A DNA stretch of 45,343 nucleotides. It comes from Sphingobium soli (GTDB lineage Bacteria > Pseudomonadota > Alphaproteobacteria > Sphingomonadales > Sphingomonadaceae). The DNA lies in NCBI RefSeq assembly GCF_020782245.1, contig NZ_JAJGNP010000023.1, positions 1 through 45,343 on the forward strand, read 5' to 3'. The notes under the pieces are model-generated. The model was not told where the DNA came from. It saw only the letters and a list, made by a program, of their open reading frames with translations, and did no database searches. Shown in pieces: positions 38,623-45,343 of this stretch (its first letter is position 1; each line of letters begins with the position of its first letter). Position numbers and translations under genes: made by a program.

Positions 38623-39528
38623 CTAGCACCCCGGCGCGTCGCTATCCTCGTAGAAACGCTGCACCGCGTCCCATCCTTCCTGCGCGTTTTCCACCCAGGT
38701 CAGCAGGTCCAGATCCTTGTGGGAGATCACCCCTTCGTCGGCCAGTGCCTCGAAATCGACCACCCGGTTCCAGAAGTCCCGACCGTAAAGCAGGATCGGA
38801 ATGGGCTTCATCTTGCCGGTCTGGATCAGCGTCAGCAGCTCGAACATCTCGTCGAACGTGCCGAAGCCGCCGGGGAACACCGCCAGCGCCCGCGCGCGCA
38901 GCAGGAAATGCATCTTGCGCAGCGCGAAATAGTGGAACTGGAAACTCAGCTCCGGCGTCACGAAACGATTGGGCGCCTGCTCGTGCGGCAGGACGATGTT
39001 CATGCCGATGGTGGTCTGGCCGACATCCTGCGCGCCGCGATTGGCCGCTTCCATGATCGACGGGCCGCCGCCTGAACAGACCACAAAATGGCGGCATCCC
39101 GCCGCATTCACCGGATATTGGGCGGCGATGCGCGCCAGCTTGCGCGCTTCTTCGTAATAATGCGCCTTCTTCCCCAGATTTTCCGCCAGCCGTTTCAGCT
39201 CCGGCGTCGGCGCGGCGTCGATCCGCGCCTGTACTTGATCGGGTTCGGGAATCCGCGCGGAACCGTAGAAGACGAAGGTCGATTCGATCTTCGCCTCATC
39301 CATCAGCAACTGGGGCTTGAGCAATTCCAGCTGGAAACGAACGGGCCGCAGGTCTTCGCGCAGCAGGAACTCGTCGTCCTGGAAGGCCAGCCTGTAGGCC
39401 GCGCTCTGCGTCTGGGGGGTGCCGGTCTGCTTGGCGGCGTCGCCTGCCTCTTCGCGGGCGGGGCGGAACTTGCGTTCCTCAATCTCTTTTCTTGTCATCC
39501 ATGGCCAATTAGGCGTCGGCGATGACAT
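38623..39528 (-). CDS. LOG family (TIGR00730) Rossmann protein
   Basis: About 300 residues. The two nucleotide-binding signatures are visible: CSGGGPSIMEAANRGAQDVG and PGGFGTFDEMFELLTLIQ. LOG-family proteins hydrolyse nucleoside 5'-monophosphates such as AMP or cytokinin ribotides; this longer bacterial subgroup also includes PpnN-like members. The N-terminal 90 residues are charged and rich in Gln. ATG at 39528 and 39498 are both possible starts; neither has a clear ribosome site. Monocistronic, with palindromic repeats on both sides. Confidence 0.85.
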   Translation of the reverse strand: MSSPTPNWPWMTRKEIEERKFRPAREEAGDAAKQTGTPQTQSAAYRLAFQDDEFLLREDLRPVRFQLELLKPQLLMDEAKIESTFVFYGSARIPEPDQVQARIDAAPTPELKRLAENLGKKAHYYEEARKLARIAAQYPVNAAGCRHFVVCSGGGPSIMEAANRGAQDVGQTTIGMNIVLPHEQAPNRFVTPELSFQFHYFALRKMHFLLRARALAVFPGGFGTFDEMFELLTLIQTGKMKPIPILLYGRDFWNRVVDFEALADEGVISHKDLDLLTWVENAQEGWDAVQRFYEDSDAPGC

Positions 39529-39560
39529 TGCCAAGACGCCCGGTCACAGAATCGCCTTCT

Positions 39561-39633
39561 GGCTCAGCGGCAAAAACCACCCCGCCGCTTTAGCGGCAAA
39601 ACCCTCCTCGCCGCTTTAGCGGCAAAACCCTCC
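39561..39633. repeat. Tandem 26-base repeat with small hairpins at a gene end
   Basis: Units starting GCCGCTTTAGCGGCAAAACC lie at 39584-39609 and 39610-39633; a partial, diverged unit (GGCTCAGCGGCAAAAACCACCCC) precedes at 39561-39583. Each unit carries the hairpin GCCGC-TTTA-GCGGC. The second full unit contains the stop codon of the extensin-like gene, so the gene's 3' end has been duplicated. Confidence 0.75.
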
Positions 39634-40302
39634 ACGCCCGCCCATGTCAAAATGGAAATGGTCGTGATGCGCGGCATTATAGTCCGGGCTGAGCACCGTG
39701 TTGAAGCGCTTGCAGGCGCTGGCGTGGATCAGGCTCAGGAACTGGCGCGTCCGCCGGTCGCCATGCCAGCCCTGCTGCACCGTGATCCGCCGCCCGTCCG
39801 ACAGGACAAAGGCCGACACGTCGATGGCGTTGCTGTGCGCATGTTCGCTCAGCTTGCTCAGTCCGGCGATCGGCCGGCAATTATAGGTGCCGAACGTCTC
39901 GATTTTCTCGATTTCCGCACCAAAGACGACCCGTGCGGCGGGCTGCACGCCATAGCGCGCCCACGCCGCGAAATTGGCGGCCAGGTTGCATGTCATCGCG
40001 CCCAGCCCTGTCGTGGGCACCCCGATGTCCAGCAGCTTGACGCTGTTGATCGCATTGCACCCACCGCCGAAATTGCGGTCGGGCAGGGGGGTGAAAGACA
40101 CCGCCTGGGATTGCAGCTTGGCGAAACATTGCCGCGTTTCCAGCGCGGGTTGCGATGGCAGGCGCGTCGCATGCGCGGGCGCACGCACCGGTTTCGACGC
40201 GCGCGCCACCTTGCCGCGCGGCACCAGGTCACCGCCGCACCCCGCCAGTGTCATCATGCTTGCCAAGAACGCAGCCGTGGCCGCGCCGCGCAGATTGCTC
40301 AT
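39616..40302 (-). CDS. Extensin-like C-terminal domain lipoprotein
   Basis: From ATG 40302 the protein has 228 residues: signal peptide with lipobox (MMTLAGC), a short linker, and an extensin-like domain from about 65. CNAINSVKLLDIGVP, AMTCNLAANFAAWAR, SEHAHSNAIDVSAFVLSDG and AAHHDHFHFDMGG carry the conserved Cys and His residues that make it look like a metallopeptidase relative of the DD/LAS type. It probably acts on the cell wall. Its stop codon lies in a tandem repeat (39610-39633). Confidence 0.88.
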   Translation of the reverse strand: MSNLRGAATAAFLASMMTLAGCGGDLVPRGKVARASKPVRAPAHATRLPSQPALETRQCFAKLQSQAVSFTPLPDRNFGGGCNAINSVKLLDIGVPTTGLGAMTCNLAANFAAWARYGVQPAARVVFGAEIEKIETFGTYNCRPIAGLSKLSEHAHSNAIDVSAFVLSDGRRITVQQGWHGDRRTRQFLSLIHASACKRFNTVLSPDYNAAHHDHFHFDMGGRGGFCR

Positions 40303-40392
40303 CGCCCGCTTTTCCATGAATCAGATGTTTACCAAGCCAATCCTTTACGAAAGTTAACCGCCCGCTCGGCTCGTCGCATTCCGACAATCACC

Positions 40393-40420
40393 TTGACTCT
40401 TTCGTCGCGATCTTTAGGGC
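40393..40420 (+). promoter_or_regulatory. Candidate serC promoter
   Basis: TTGACT (40393-40398) and TAGGGC (40415-40420) with a 16-base spacer would start transcription near 40427, exactly where a hairpin leader begins. The -10 match is weak. The rest of the divergent gap 40303-40392 shows an AT-richer block around 40320-40360, which likely serves the extensin-like gene. Confidence 0.45.
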
Positions 40421-40426
40421 GGCCGA

Positions 40427-40478
40427 CGGGCCACGCGGTCCCAACGCCGCGCGCGCTCTCTGCAAGGAGAAGCATGAC
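40427..40478 (+). ncRNA. Probable serC leader RNA
   Basis: The leader before serC can fold GGGCC (40428-40432), loop ACGC, GGTCCC (40437-40442, one bulge), with CCAACGCCGCGCGCG following up to the ribosome site AAGGAG (40464-40469). A short structured motif upstream of serC is known in alphaproteobacteria (the serC RNA family). I could not compare with its model, so this is position and structure based. A mini-ORF ATGACATGA overlaps the serC start. Confidence 0.45.
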
Positions 40479-41639
40479 ATGACTGATCTGACTGCCGCCG
40501 ACGCCACCATTGCGCCTGCCGCAAAGCCCGCCACCACGCCGGCGCGCCCCTTTTTCTCTTCCGGTCCCTGCGCCAAGCCGCCTGTATGGAGCGCCGACAA
40601 GCTGAGCACGGACTCGCTCGGCCGCTCGCACCGCGCCAAGATCGGCAAGAGCCGCCTCGCTTATTGCATCGACCTGATGCGCGAGATTTTGCAGCTGCCC
40701 GACACGCACCGCATCGGCATCGTCCCCGGCTCCGACACCGGCGCCTTTGAAATGGCGATGTGGACGATGCTGGGCGCCCGCCCCGTCACCACGCTTGCCT
40801 GGGAAAGCTTCGGCGAAGGCTGGGTGACGGACGCCGCCAAGCAGCTCAAGCTCGACCCCACCATCATCCGCGCCGATTATGGCCAGCTGCCCGACCTTGC
40901 CCAGGTCGATTTCGGCCATGACGTGCTCTTCACCTGGAACGGCACTACCTCTGGCGTGCGCGTGCCCAATGCCGACTGGATTCCCGCCGACCGTCAGGGC
41001 CTGGCCTTCGCCGACGCGACCAGCGCGGTCTTTGCCTATGATATCGACTGGACCAAGATCGACGTCGCCACCTTCTCCTGGCAGAAGGTGCTGGGCGGGG
41101 AGGGCGGCCATGGCGTCCTGATCCTTGGCCCCCGCGCGGTCGAACGGCTCGAAACCCACACCCCCGCCTGGCCGCTGCCCAAGGTCTTCCGCCTGATGGC
41201 CAAGGGCAAGCTTGCCGAAGGCATCTTCAAGGGCGAAACGATCAACACGCCCTCCATGCTGGCGGTCGAGGATGCGATCTTCGCGCTGGAATGGGGCAAG
41301 TCGCTGGGTGGCCTTGATGGCCTGATCGCCCGTTCCGACGCCAATGCGGCGGCGCTCGACAGGATCGTGGCTGACCGCGACTGGCTCGGCCATCTCGCCG
41401 CCGATCCCGCCTCGCGCTCGAAGACCAGCGTCTGCCTGACGGTGGAGGGTGCGGACGAAGCCTTCATCAAGGCCTTCGCCGCCCTCCTCGAAAAGGAAGG
41501 CGCTGCCTATGACATTGCGGGCTATCGCGATGCGCCTGCGGGCCTGCGCATCTGGTGCGGCGCGACGGTGGAAACCGCTGATATCGAAGCGCTCGGCCCC
41601 TGGCTCGACTGGGCCTATGCCCAGACCAAGGCCGCTTAA
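40479..41639 (+). CDS. serC: Phosphoserine transaminase
   Basis: SerC makes phosphoserine from 3-phosphohydroxypyruvate with glutamate and PLP, the second step of serine synthesis. The 386-residue protein contains FFSSGPCAKPPVWS, RIGIVPGSDTGAFEMAMWTM, FTWNGTTSGVRVPN and the PLP lysine in TFSWQKVLGGEGGHGV. It is the longer alphaproteobacterial/methanogen-like SerC type. serA follows after a REP-like element of about 100 bases. Confidence 0.95.
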   Translation: MTDLTAADATIAPAAKPATTPARPFFSSGPCAKPPVWSADKLSTDSLGRSHRAKIGKSRLAYCIDLMREILQLPDTHRIGIVPGSDTGAFEMAMWTMLGARPVTTLAWESFGEGWVTDAAKQLKLDPTIIRADYGQLPDLAQVDFGHDVLFTWNGTTSGVRVPNADWIPADRQGLAFADATSAVFAYDIDWTKIDVATFSWQKVLGGEGGHGVLILGPRAVERLETHTPAWPLPKVFRLMAKGKLAEGIFKGETINTPSMLAVEDAIFALEWGKSLGGLDGLIARSDANAAALDRIVADRDWLGHLAADPASRSKTSVCLTVEGADEAFIKAFAALLEKEGAAYDIAGYRDAPAGLRIWCGATVETADIEALGPWLDWAYAQTKAA

Positions 41640-41660
41640 ACATCTTTTCCCTGATATACC

Positions 41661-41767
41661 CGTCATCCCAGCGAAGGCTGGGATCTCGGGCCTCCAGGTC
41701 CGACCTGGCCGCCTGAGATCCTGACTTTCGTCAGGATGACGAATTGCAAAGAAAGGCAATTCGTCAT
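41661..41767. repeat. REP-like element, copy 2 (complete), ending in a hairpin at the serA start
   Basis: Four hairpins in series. (1) ATCCCAGC-GAAG-GCTGGGAT (41665-41684). (2) CCAGGTC-C-GACCTGG (41694-41708). (3) ATCCTGAC-TTTC-GTCAGGAT (41718-41737). (4) ATGACGAATTGC (41736-41747) with GCAATTCGTCAT (41756-41767), whose loop holds AAAG of the serA ribosome site and whose right arm includes AT of the serA ATG. Hairpins 3 and 4 share two bases, so they compete. Confidence 0.8.
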
Positions 41768-43346
41768 GCCCAAAGTCCTTATTTCCGACAAAATGGACCC
41801 CCGCGCCGCCGCCATCTTTCAGGAACGCGGCGTCGATGTCGATGTCATCACCGGCAAGACCCCCGAAGAATTGAAGGCCATTATCGGCGACTATGACGGC
41901 CTCGCCATCCGCTCGTCCACGAAGGTGACGAAGGAGATCCTCGACGCCGCGACGAACCTCAAGGTCATCGGCCGCGCCGGCATCGGCGTCGACAATGTCG
42001 ACATCCCCTATGCCTCGGCCAAGGGCGTGATCGTCATGAACACGCCGTTCGGCAACTCCATCACGACGGCCGAACATGCCATCGCGCTCATGTTCGCGCT
42101 TGCGCGCCAGCTGCCCGAAGCCAATGCCCAGACGCAAGCGGGCCTGTGGCCAAAGAACGGCTTCATGGGCGTCGAAGTCACCGGCAAGACTTTGGGCCTC
42201 ATCGGTGCGGGCAATATCGGCTCGATCGTGGCGACCCGCGCGCTTGGCCTCAAGATGAAGGTCGTCGCCTTCGATCCGTTCCTGACGCCCGAACGCGCCG
42301 TTGAAATGGGCGTGGAAAAGGCCGATCTCGACACGCTGCTGGCCAAGGCCGACTTCATCACGCTGCACACGCCGCTTACCGACCAGACGCGCAACATCCT
42401 CAGCCGCGAAAACCTCGCCAAGACCAAGAAGGGCGTGCGCATCATCAACTGCGCGCGCGGCGGCCTGATCGACGAAGCGGCGCTCAAGGATGCGCTCGAC
42501 AGCGGCCAGGTCGCGGGCGCGGCGCTCGACGTGTTCCAGACCGAGCCGGCCAGGGAATCGCCGCTGTTCGGCACCCCGAACTTCATCTGCACCCCCCATC
42601 TGGGCGCATCGACCGACGAGGCGCAGGTCAATGTCGCATTGCAGGTCGCTGAACAGCTCAGCGACTATCTGCTCGACGGCGGCATCACCAATGCGCTCAA
42701 CGTGCCTAGCCTCAGCGCCGAGGAAGCGCCCAAATTGAAGCCCTATATGGCGTTCGCCGAAAAGCTCGGCTCGCTGATCGGCCAGCTGGAAGGCGACGCC
42801 ATCACCGGCGTCGCGGTCGAGGTCGAGGGTCAGGCCGCGCAGCTCAATCCCAAGCCGATCACCGCCGCCGTCCTCGCGGGCCTGATGCGCGTCTATTCCG
42901 ACACGGTGAACATGGTGAACGCGCCCTTCCTGGCGAAGGAACGCGGCCTTGACGTGCGCGAAGTGCGCCATGACCGCGAAGGCGACTATCAGACGCTGGT
43001 GCGCGTCACCGTGACCACCGCCAACGGCGATCGTTCGGTCGCGGGCACGCTGTTCGGTCACGCCCAGCCGCGCCTCGTTGAACTGTTCGGCATCAAGGTG
43101 GAGGCCGATCTTGGCGGCACGATGCTCTACATCGTCAACCAGGACGCGCCCGGCTTCATCGGCCGCCTAGGCTCGACGCTCGGCGAAGCGAACGTCAATA
43201 TCGGCACCTTCCACCTTGGTCGCCGCGACCAGGGCGGCGAAGCGGTGCTGCTGCTCTCGGTCGATGGTACTGTCACCGAACCGCTGCGCTGGGAAATCTG
43301 CAACCTCACCGGCGTCAACCAGGTCAAGCTGCTCCGCTTCGCGTGA
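41766..43346 (+). CDS. serA: D-3-phosphoglycerate dehydrogenase
   Basis: SerA oxidises 3-phosphoglycerate, the first step of serine synthesis. The 526-residue long-type enzyme has LGLIGAGNIGSIVATRALGL (NAD binding), catalytic Arg in NCARGGLIDEAAL, Glu in FQTEPARESP, His in CTPHLGASTDEAQ, then an intervening domain and a C-terminal ACT domain (IVNQDAPGFIGRLGSTLGEA) for serine feedback. ATG 41766 starts MPKVLIS as in homologues; an in-frame ATG at 41736 would add ten residues encoded by the hairpin. Confidence 0.96.
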   Translation: MPKVLISDKMDPRAAAIFQERGVDVDVITGKTPEELKAIIGDYDGLAIRSSTKVTKEILDAATNLKVIGRAGIGVDNVDIPYASAKGVIVMNTPFGNSITTAEHAIALMFALARQLPEANAQTQAGLWPKNGFMGVEVTGKTLGLIGAGNIGSIVATRALGLKMKVVAFDPFLTPERAVEMGVEKADLDTLLAKADFITLHTPLTDQTRNILSRENLAKTKKGVRIINCARGGLIDEAALKDALDSGQVAGAALDVFQTEPARESPLFGTPNFICTPHLGASTDEAQVNVALQVAEQLSDYLLDGGITNALNVPSLSAEEAPKLKPYMAFAEKLGSLIGQLEGDAITGVAVEVEGQAAQLNPKPITAAVLAGLMRVYSDTVNMVNAPFLAKERGLDVREVRHDREGDYQTLVRVTVTTANGDRSVAGTLFGHAQPRLVELFGIKVEADLGGTMLYIVNQDAPGFIGRLGSTLGEANVNIGTFHLGRRDQGGEAVLLLSVDGTVTEPLRWEICNLTGVNQVKLLRFA

Positions 43347-43356
43347 AACGGCCTCA

Positions 43357-43433
43357 CCGTTCGGTTCGAGCAGCTTCGAGCGAAGTCGAGAAGCATCGTC
43401 GAGAACAGTTCTCGACACGCTCGAACCGAACGG
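43357..43433. repeat. Long palindrome, family B copy 2
   Basis: CCGTTCGGTTCGAGC (43357-43371) is perfectly complementary to GCTCGAACCGAACGG (43419-43433). Inside, GTCGAGAA (43398-43405) pairs with TTCTCGAC (43409-43416). It fills the serA-hisZ gap, begins 10 bases after the serA stop, and could limit read-through. Same outer arm as at 38524. Confidence 0.8.
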
Positions 43434-43478
43434 AGCCGGGGGATGGCCTCACCTGCAATTTCCGCTAAAGGGCCGTTC

Positions 43479-44609
43479 ATGAATACCATCCCCCCCGGCC
43501 TCCTGCCCGAAGGGCTGTCCGACCGCTTGCCGCCCCAGGCGCAAGCCTCCGCGCTGCTGGTGCGGCGCGTGCTCGATACGGTCGCGACCCATGGCTATGA
43601 ACGAGTCATGCCCCCGCTCGCGGAGTTTGAGGATACGCTGACGCAAAGGCTCACCTCCATGCGCGCGCAGGATCTGGTGCGCGTCGTCGATCCCGTGTCG
43701 CAACGGACCCTGGCCTTTCGCCCGGACATGACCGCGCAGGTCGGCCGCATCGCCGCCACCCGCCTGGCCGCCGCGCCGCGCCCGCTGCGCCTGTCCTATG
43801 CCGGTCCCGTCATCCGGCAGAAGGCGACCCAGCTGCGCCCGGAACGCGAAAAGATGCAACTGGGCGCGGAACTGATCGGCAGCGACAGCGTCCCCGCCGC
43901 CGTCGAAATCGTCAACATCGCGATAGAGGCGTTGCAGGCCGCCGGCGTCACCGGCATCACCATCGACTTCACGCTGCCCGACCTTGTCGACATGCTCGCC
44001 GCCGGCCCGCTGCCGCTTGGCGATGCCCAGGTCGAGGCGGTGCGCGCCGAACTGGACGCCAAGGATGCCGGCGCGCTCGCCGCCCATGGCCCGGCCGCCG
44101 CCGCCTATCTGCCGCTCATCGAAGCGACCGGCCCGTTCCATGCCGCGATGGAGCGGCTGGAGGCGTTCAGCGCCCGTGTCGGCGGCGCGATCGACAGCCG
44201 CATCGCAGGCCTGCGCGCCATCGCCAAGCCCATTGGCTGGGACATCACCCTGACGCTCGATCCGACCGAACGGCATGGCTTTGAATTCCAGAACTGGTTC
44301 GGCTTCTCGATCTTCGCCGAAGGTTTCGTCGGCGAGATCGGCCGCGGCGGCAGCTACGCCATCGCCCGCGCCGACGGCGCGGATGAACCGGCGATGGGCT
44401 TTTCCCTCTATCCCGACCCGCTGATCGACGCGGGTTTCGGCGGCGACAGCCCGAAACGCCTGTTCCTGCCCTTGGGCCACGACCCCGCCCGCGCGGCGGA
44501 ACTACGCGGCGAAGGCTGGCACACCATCGCCGCGCTCAGCGAAGGCGAAGACGGCGCCGCCCAACGCTGTTCCCACTGGCTCGATGGCAGCGAACCGCGC
44601 GCCTATTGA
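43479..44609 (+). CDS. hisZ: ATP phosphoribosyltransferase regulatory subunit
   Basis: HisZ is a catalytically inactive class II aminoacyl-tRNA synthetase (HisRS-like) paralogue needed by the short form of HisG in histidine synthesis. From ATG 43479 it has 376 residues starting MNTIPPGLLPEGLSDRLPPQ, with VVDPVSQRTLAFRPDMTAQVGRI-type motif 2 context and HGFEFQNWFGFSIFAEGF late. The ribosome site AAAGGG supports 43479; ATG 43443 would add 12 residues. hisZ follows serA in many sphingomonads. Confidence 0.92.
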   Translation: MNTIPPGLLPEGLSDRLPPQAQASALLVRRVLDTVATHGYERVMPPLAEFEDTLTQRLTSMRAQDLVRVVDPVSQRTLAFRPDMTAQVGRIAATRLAAAPRPLRLSYAGPVIRQKATQLRPEREKMQLGAELIGSDSVPAAVEIVNIAIEALQAAGVTGITIDFTLPDLVDMLAAGPLPLGDAQVEAVRAELDAKDAGALAAHGPAAAAYLPLIEATGPFHAAMERLEAFSARVGGAIDSRIAGLRAIAKPIGWDITLTLDPTERHGFEFQNWFGFSIFAEGFVGEIGRGGSYAIARADGADEPAMGFSLYPDPLIDAGFGGDSPKRLFLPLGHDPARAAELRGEGWHTIAALSEGEDGAAQRCSHWLDGSEPRAY

Positions 44610-44693
44610 TCGCAAGGATGGGCGGCACGAAGGCTCAGGCCAAACCGCCGCCTGACCGGCCACGGGCCGCCATGAAGATTGCCTACCCCATCC

Positions 44694-44730
44694 CGTCATG
44701 CCAGCGAAGGCTGGCATCTCAGGCGGAGGC
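44694..44730. repeat. REP-like element, copy 3 (truncated)
   Basis: CGTCATGCCAGCGAAGGC starts this copy, with the stem ATGCCAGC-GAAG-GCTGGCAT changed at compensating positions compared with copy 2 (CCC/GGG becomes GCC/GGC). It breaks off after TCTCAGGCGG. It lies in the 253-base gap after hisZ; the rest of that gap shows no gene I trust. Confidence 0.7.
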
Positions 44731-44862
44731 GTCGTCTGCCTTCGATCAGTTTGGCGGGATCGAGCCAACAGCAGTCGTTATGTCCAATCCCCATCGTGCT
44801 GAACGCTGCCGTTCATTCGGCGGTGTGTTTCGCGAGCGTCCGAAATATGCGAGGGGGTGAGT

Positions 44863-45291
44863 ATGACCTTTCAACGGCCGCCTGAACTTGGGCCACAATA
44901 TGAAGCTATGATGGCGCAGATTGACCTCAAGCTTATCAATGAAGGCGTCGATATCCCGTGGCGACCGATGTTTGCGATGCGCGAAGTTTCGATGACGTAT
45001 AATCTTAGCATGCCGTTCGGTGGTGACGCCGTGCGTATGCCGCCGGAATTGCACGAGAATGCGGCACTGAGCGAAGCGATCCATAAATGGTACGAGGACA
45101 ACTACGGCGATCTGCTGAAAGAGGATCTATGCCCGGGTCGGATGGTGCTCTTGCTCGATGGCGATCTCTATGTCCTGCGCGTTCCTCGTATCTTCGGCAG
45201 CGTGAAGTTCGTTCTGACGCGTCAGTGGTTGCCTAATCCGGGGATCGGACGTGGCCCCGCAACCTGGGTCGTGTCCCGCGGGGTGGTGTAG
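44863..45291 (+). CDS. Hypothetical protein
   Basis: The 142-residue soluble protein starts MTFQRPPELGPQYEAMMAQID behind GAGGGG (a GTG at 44857 would add two residues). Its codon use is less GC-rich than in hisZ and serA. The middle reads ENAALSEAIHKWYEDNYGDLL, then a hydrophobic strand (GRMVLLLDGDLYVLRVPRIFG). It resembles orphan proteins of accessory regions; I recognise no family. In many relatives purA would be expected near hisZ, so this gene may mark an insertion. Bases 45292-45343 hold nothing I can name. Confidence 0.6.
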   Translation: MTFQRPPELGPQYEAMMAQIDLKLINEGVDIPWRPMFAMREVSMTYNLSMPFGGDAVRMPPELHENAALSEAIHKWYEDNYGDLLKEDLCPGRMVLLLDGDLYVLRVPRIFGSVKFVLTRQWLPNPGIGRGPATWVVSRGVV

Positions 45292-45343
45292 GAAGGTTTC
45301 CCTGAGAGGGTGGCCACCGTCGATCTTCTGGTAGGGTTCGGAT

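Noticed and set aside
39584..39633. CRISPR-like array
   Set aside because: Only two full 26-base units without spacers, and the unit contains a gene's stop codon; it is a tandem duplication.
40329..43061. 910-residue open frame on the minus strand
   Set aside because: It covers serC, the REP element and most of serA on the opposite strand; its composition is that of a shadow frame and it has no motif.
44606..44860. 84-codon frame after hisZ
   Set aside because: It starts with TTG inside the hisZ end, runs through a REP copy, and has no ribosome site or protein-like character.

Overview
This window is chromosomal DNA of a high-GC alphaproteobacterium, most likely a sphingomonad (Sphingobium/Sphingomonas type). 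The basis is the gene order ctaC-ctaD-ctaB-small ORF-ctaG-ctaE-SURF1-thrC, the operon pyrE-pdxJ-acpS-lepB, the pair serC-serA followed by hisZ, the style of the protein sequences, and intergenic palindromes of the CGTCATCCCAGCGAAGGC type. Bases 1-122 contain no A and a single T, and look like an assembly or sequencing artefact at a contig end.

Layout. 0.1-2.4 kb: two coupled lipoprotein genes on the minus strand, divergent from a small outer-membrane beta-barrel gene. 2.6-6.9 kb: a fused 5-oxoprolinase/hydantoinase, convergent with a class II aldolase. 7.1-9.6 kb: rpsU, an FKBP-type prolyl isomerase, a small unknown gene and an AI-2E family membrane protein. 9.6-12.3 kb (minus): pyrE, pdxJ, acpS, lepB. 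12.5-21.7 kb (plus): the aa3-type cytochrome c oxidase operon with its assembly factors, then threonine synthase, an rRNA-type methyltransferase and a lipoprotein. 21.7-23.0 kb: a gene-poor stretch with an 18-codon ORF behind a perfect extended Shine-Dalgarno, followed by RNA hairpins and a secreted unknown protein. 23.1-23.9 kb: an isolated phage-type lysis pair (GH108 endolysin and holin).

24.0-32.1 kb is an osmoprotection island: a MarR regulator (EctR type) divergent from ectABCD, the ectoine-type aspartokinase, an MFS protein and a ProP-like symporter. It makes ectoine and 5-hydroxyectoine from aspartate and probably also imports compatible solutes. 32.1-36.9 kb is an overlapping operon of a secreted Ntn-hydrolase (penicillin-acylase family) with DUF969, DUF979 and DUF2891 proteins. 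This is the best candidate here for an uncharacterised system: my reading is an uptake and processing route for an amide or pyroglutamyl-type substrate. 36.9-40.3 kb (minus): dapD with a HAD nucleotidase, a LOG-family protein and an extensin-like lipoprotein. 40.4-44.6 kb (plus): serC with a probable structured leader, serA and hisZ. The window ends in an unknown accessory-looking gene.

Non-coding structure is rich. There are three copies of a REP-like palindrome, two of which abut the start codons of acpS and serA; two copies of a second palindrome; a duplicated stop-codon hairpin; several terminators; and a strong hairpin with a T run splitting ectABC from ectD. Function assignments rest on recognisable motifs only; no database search was run.
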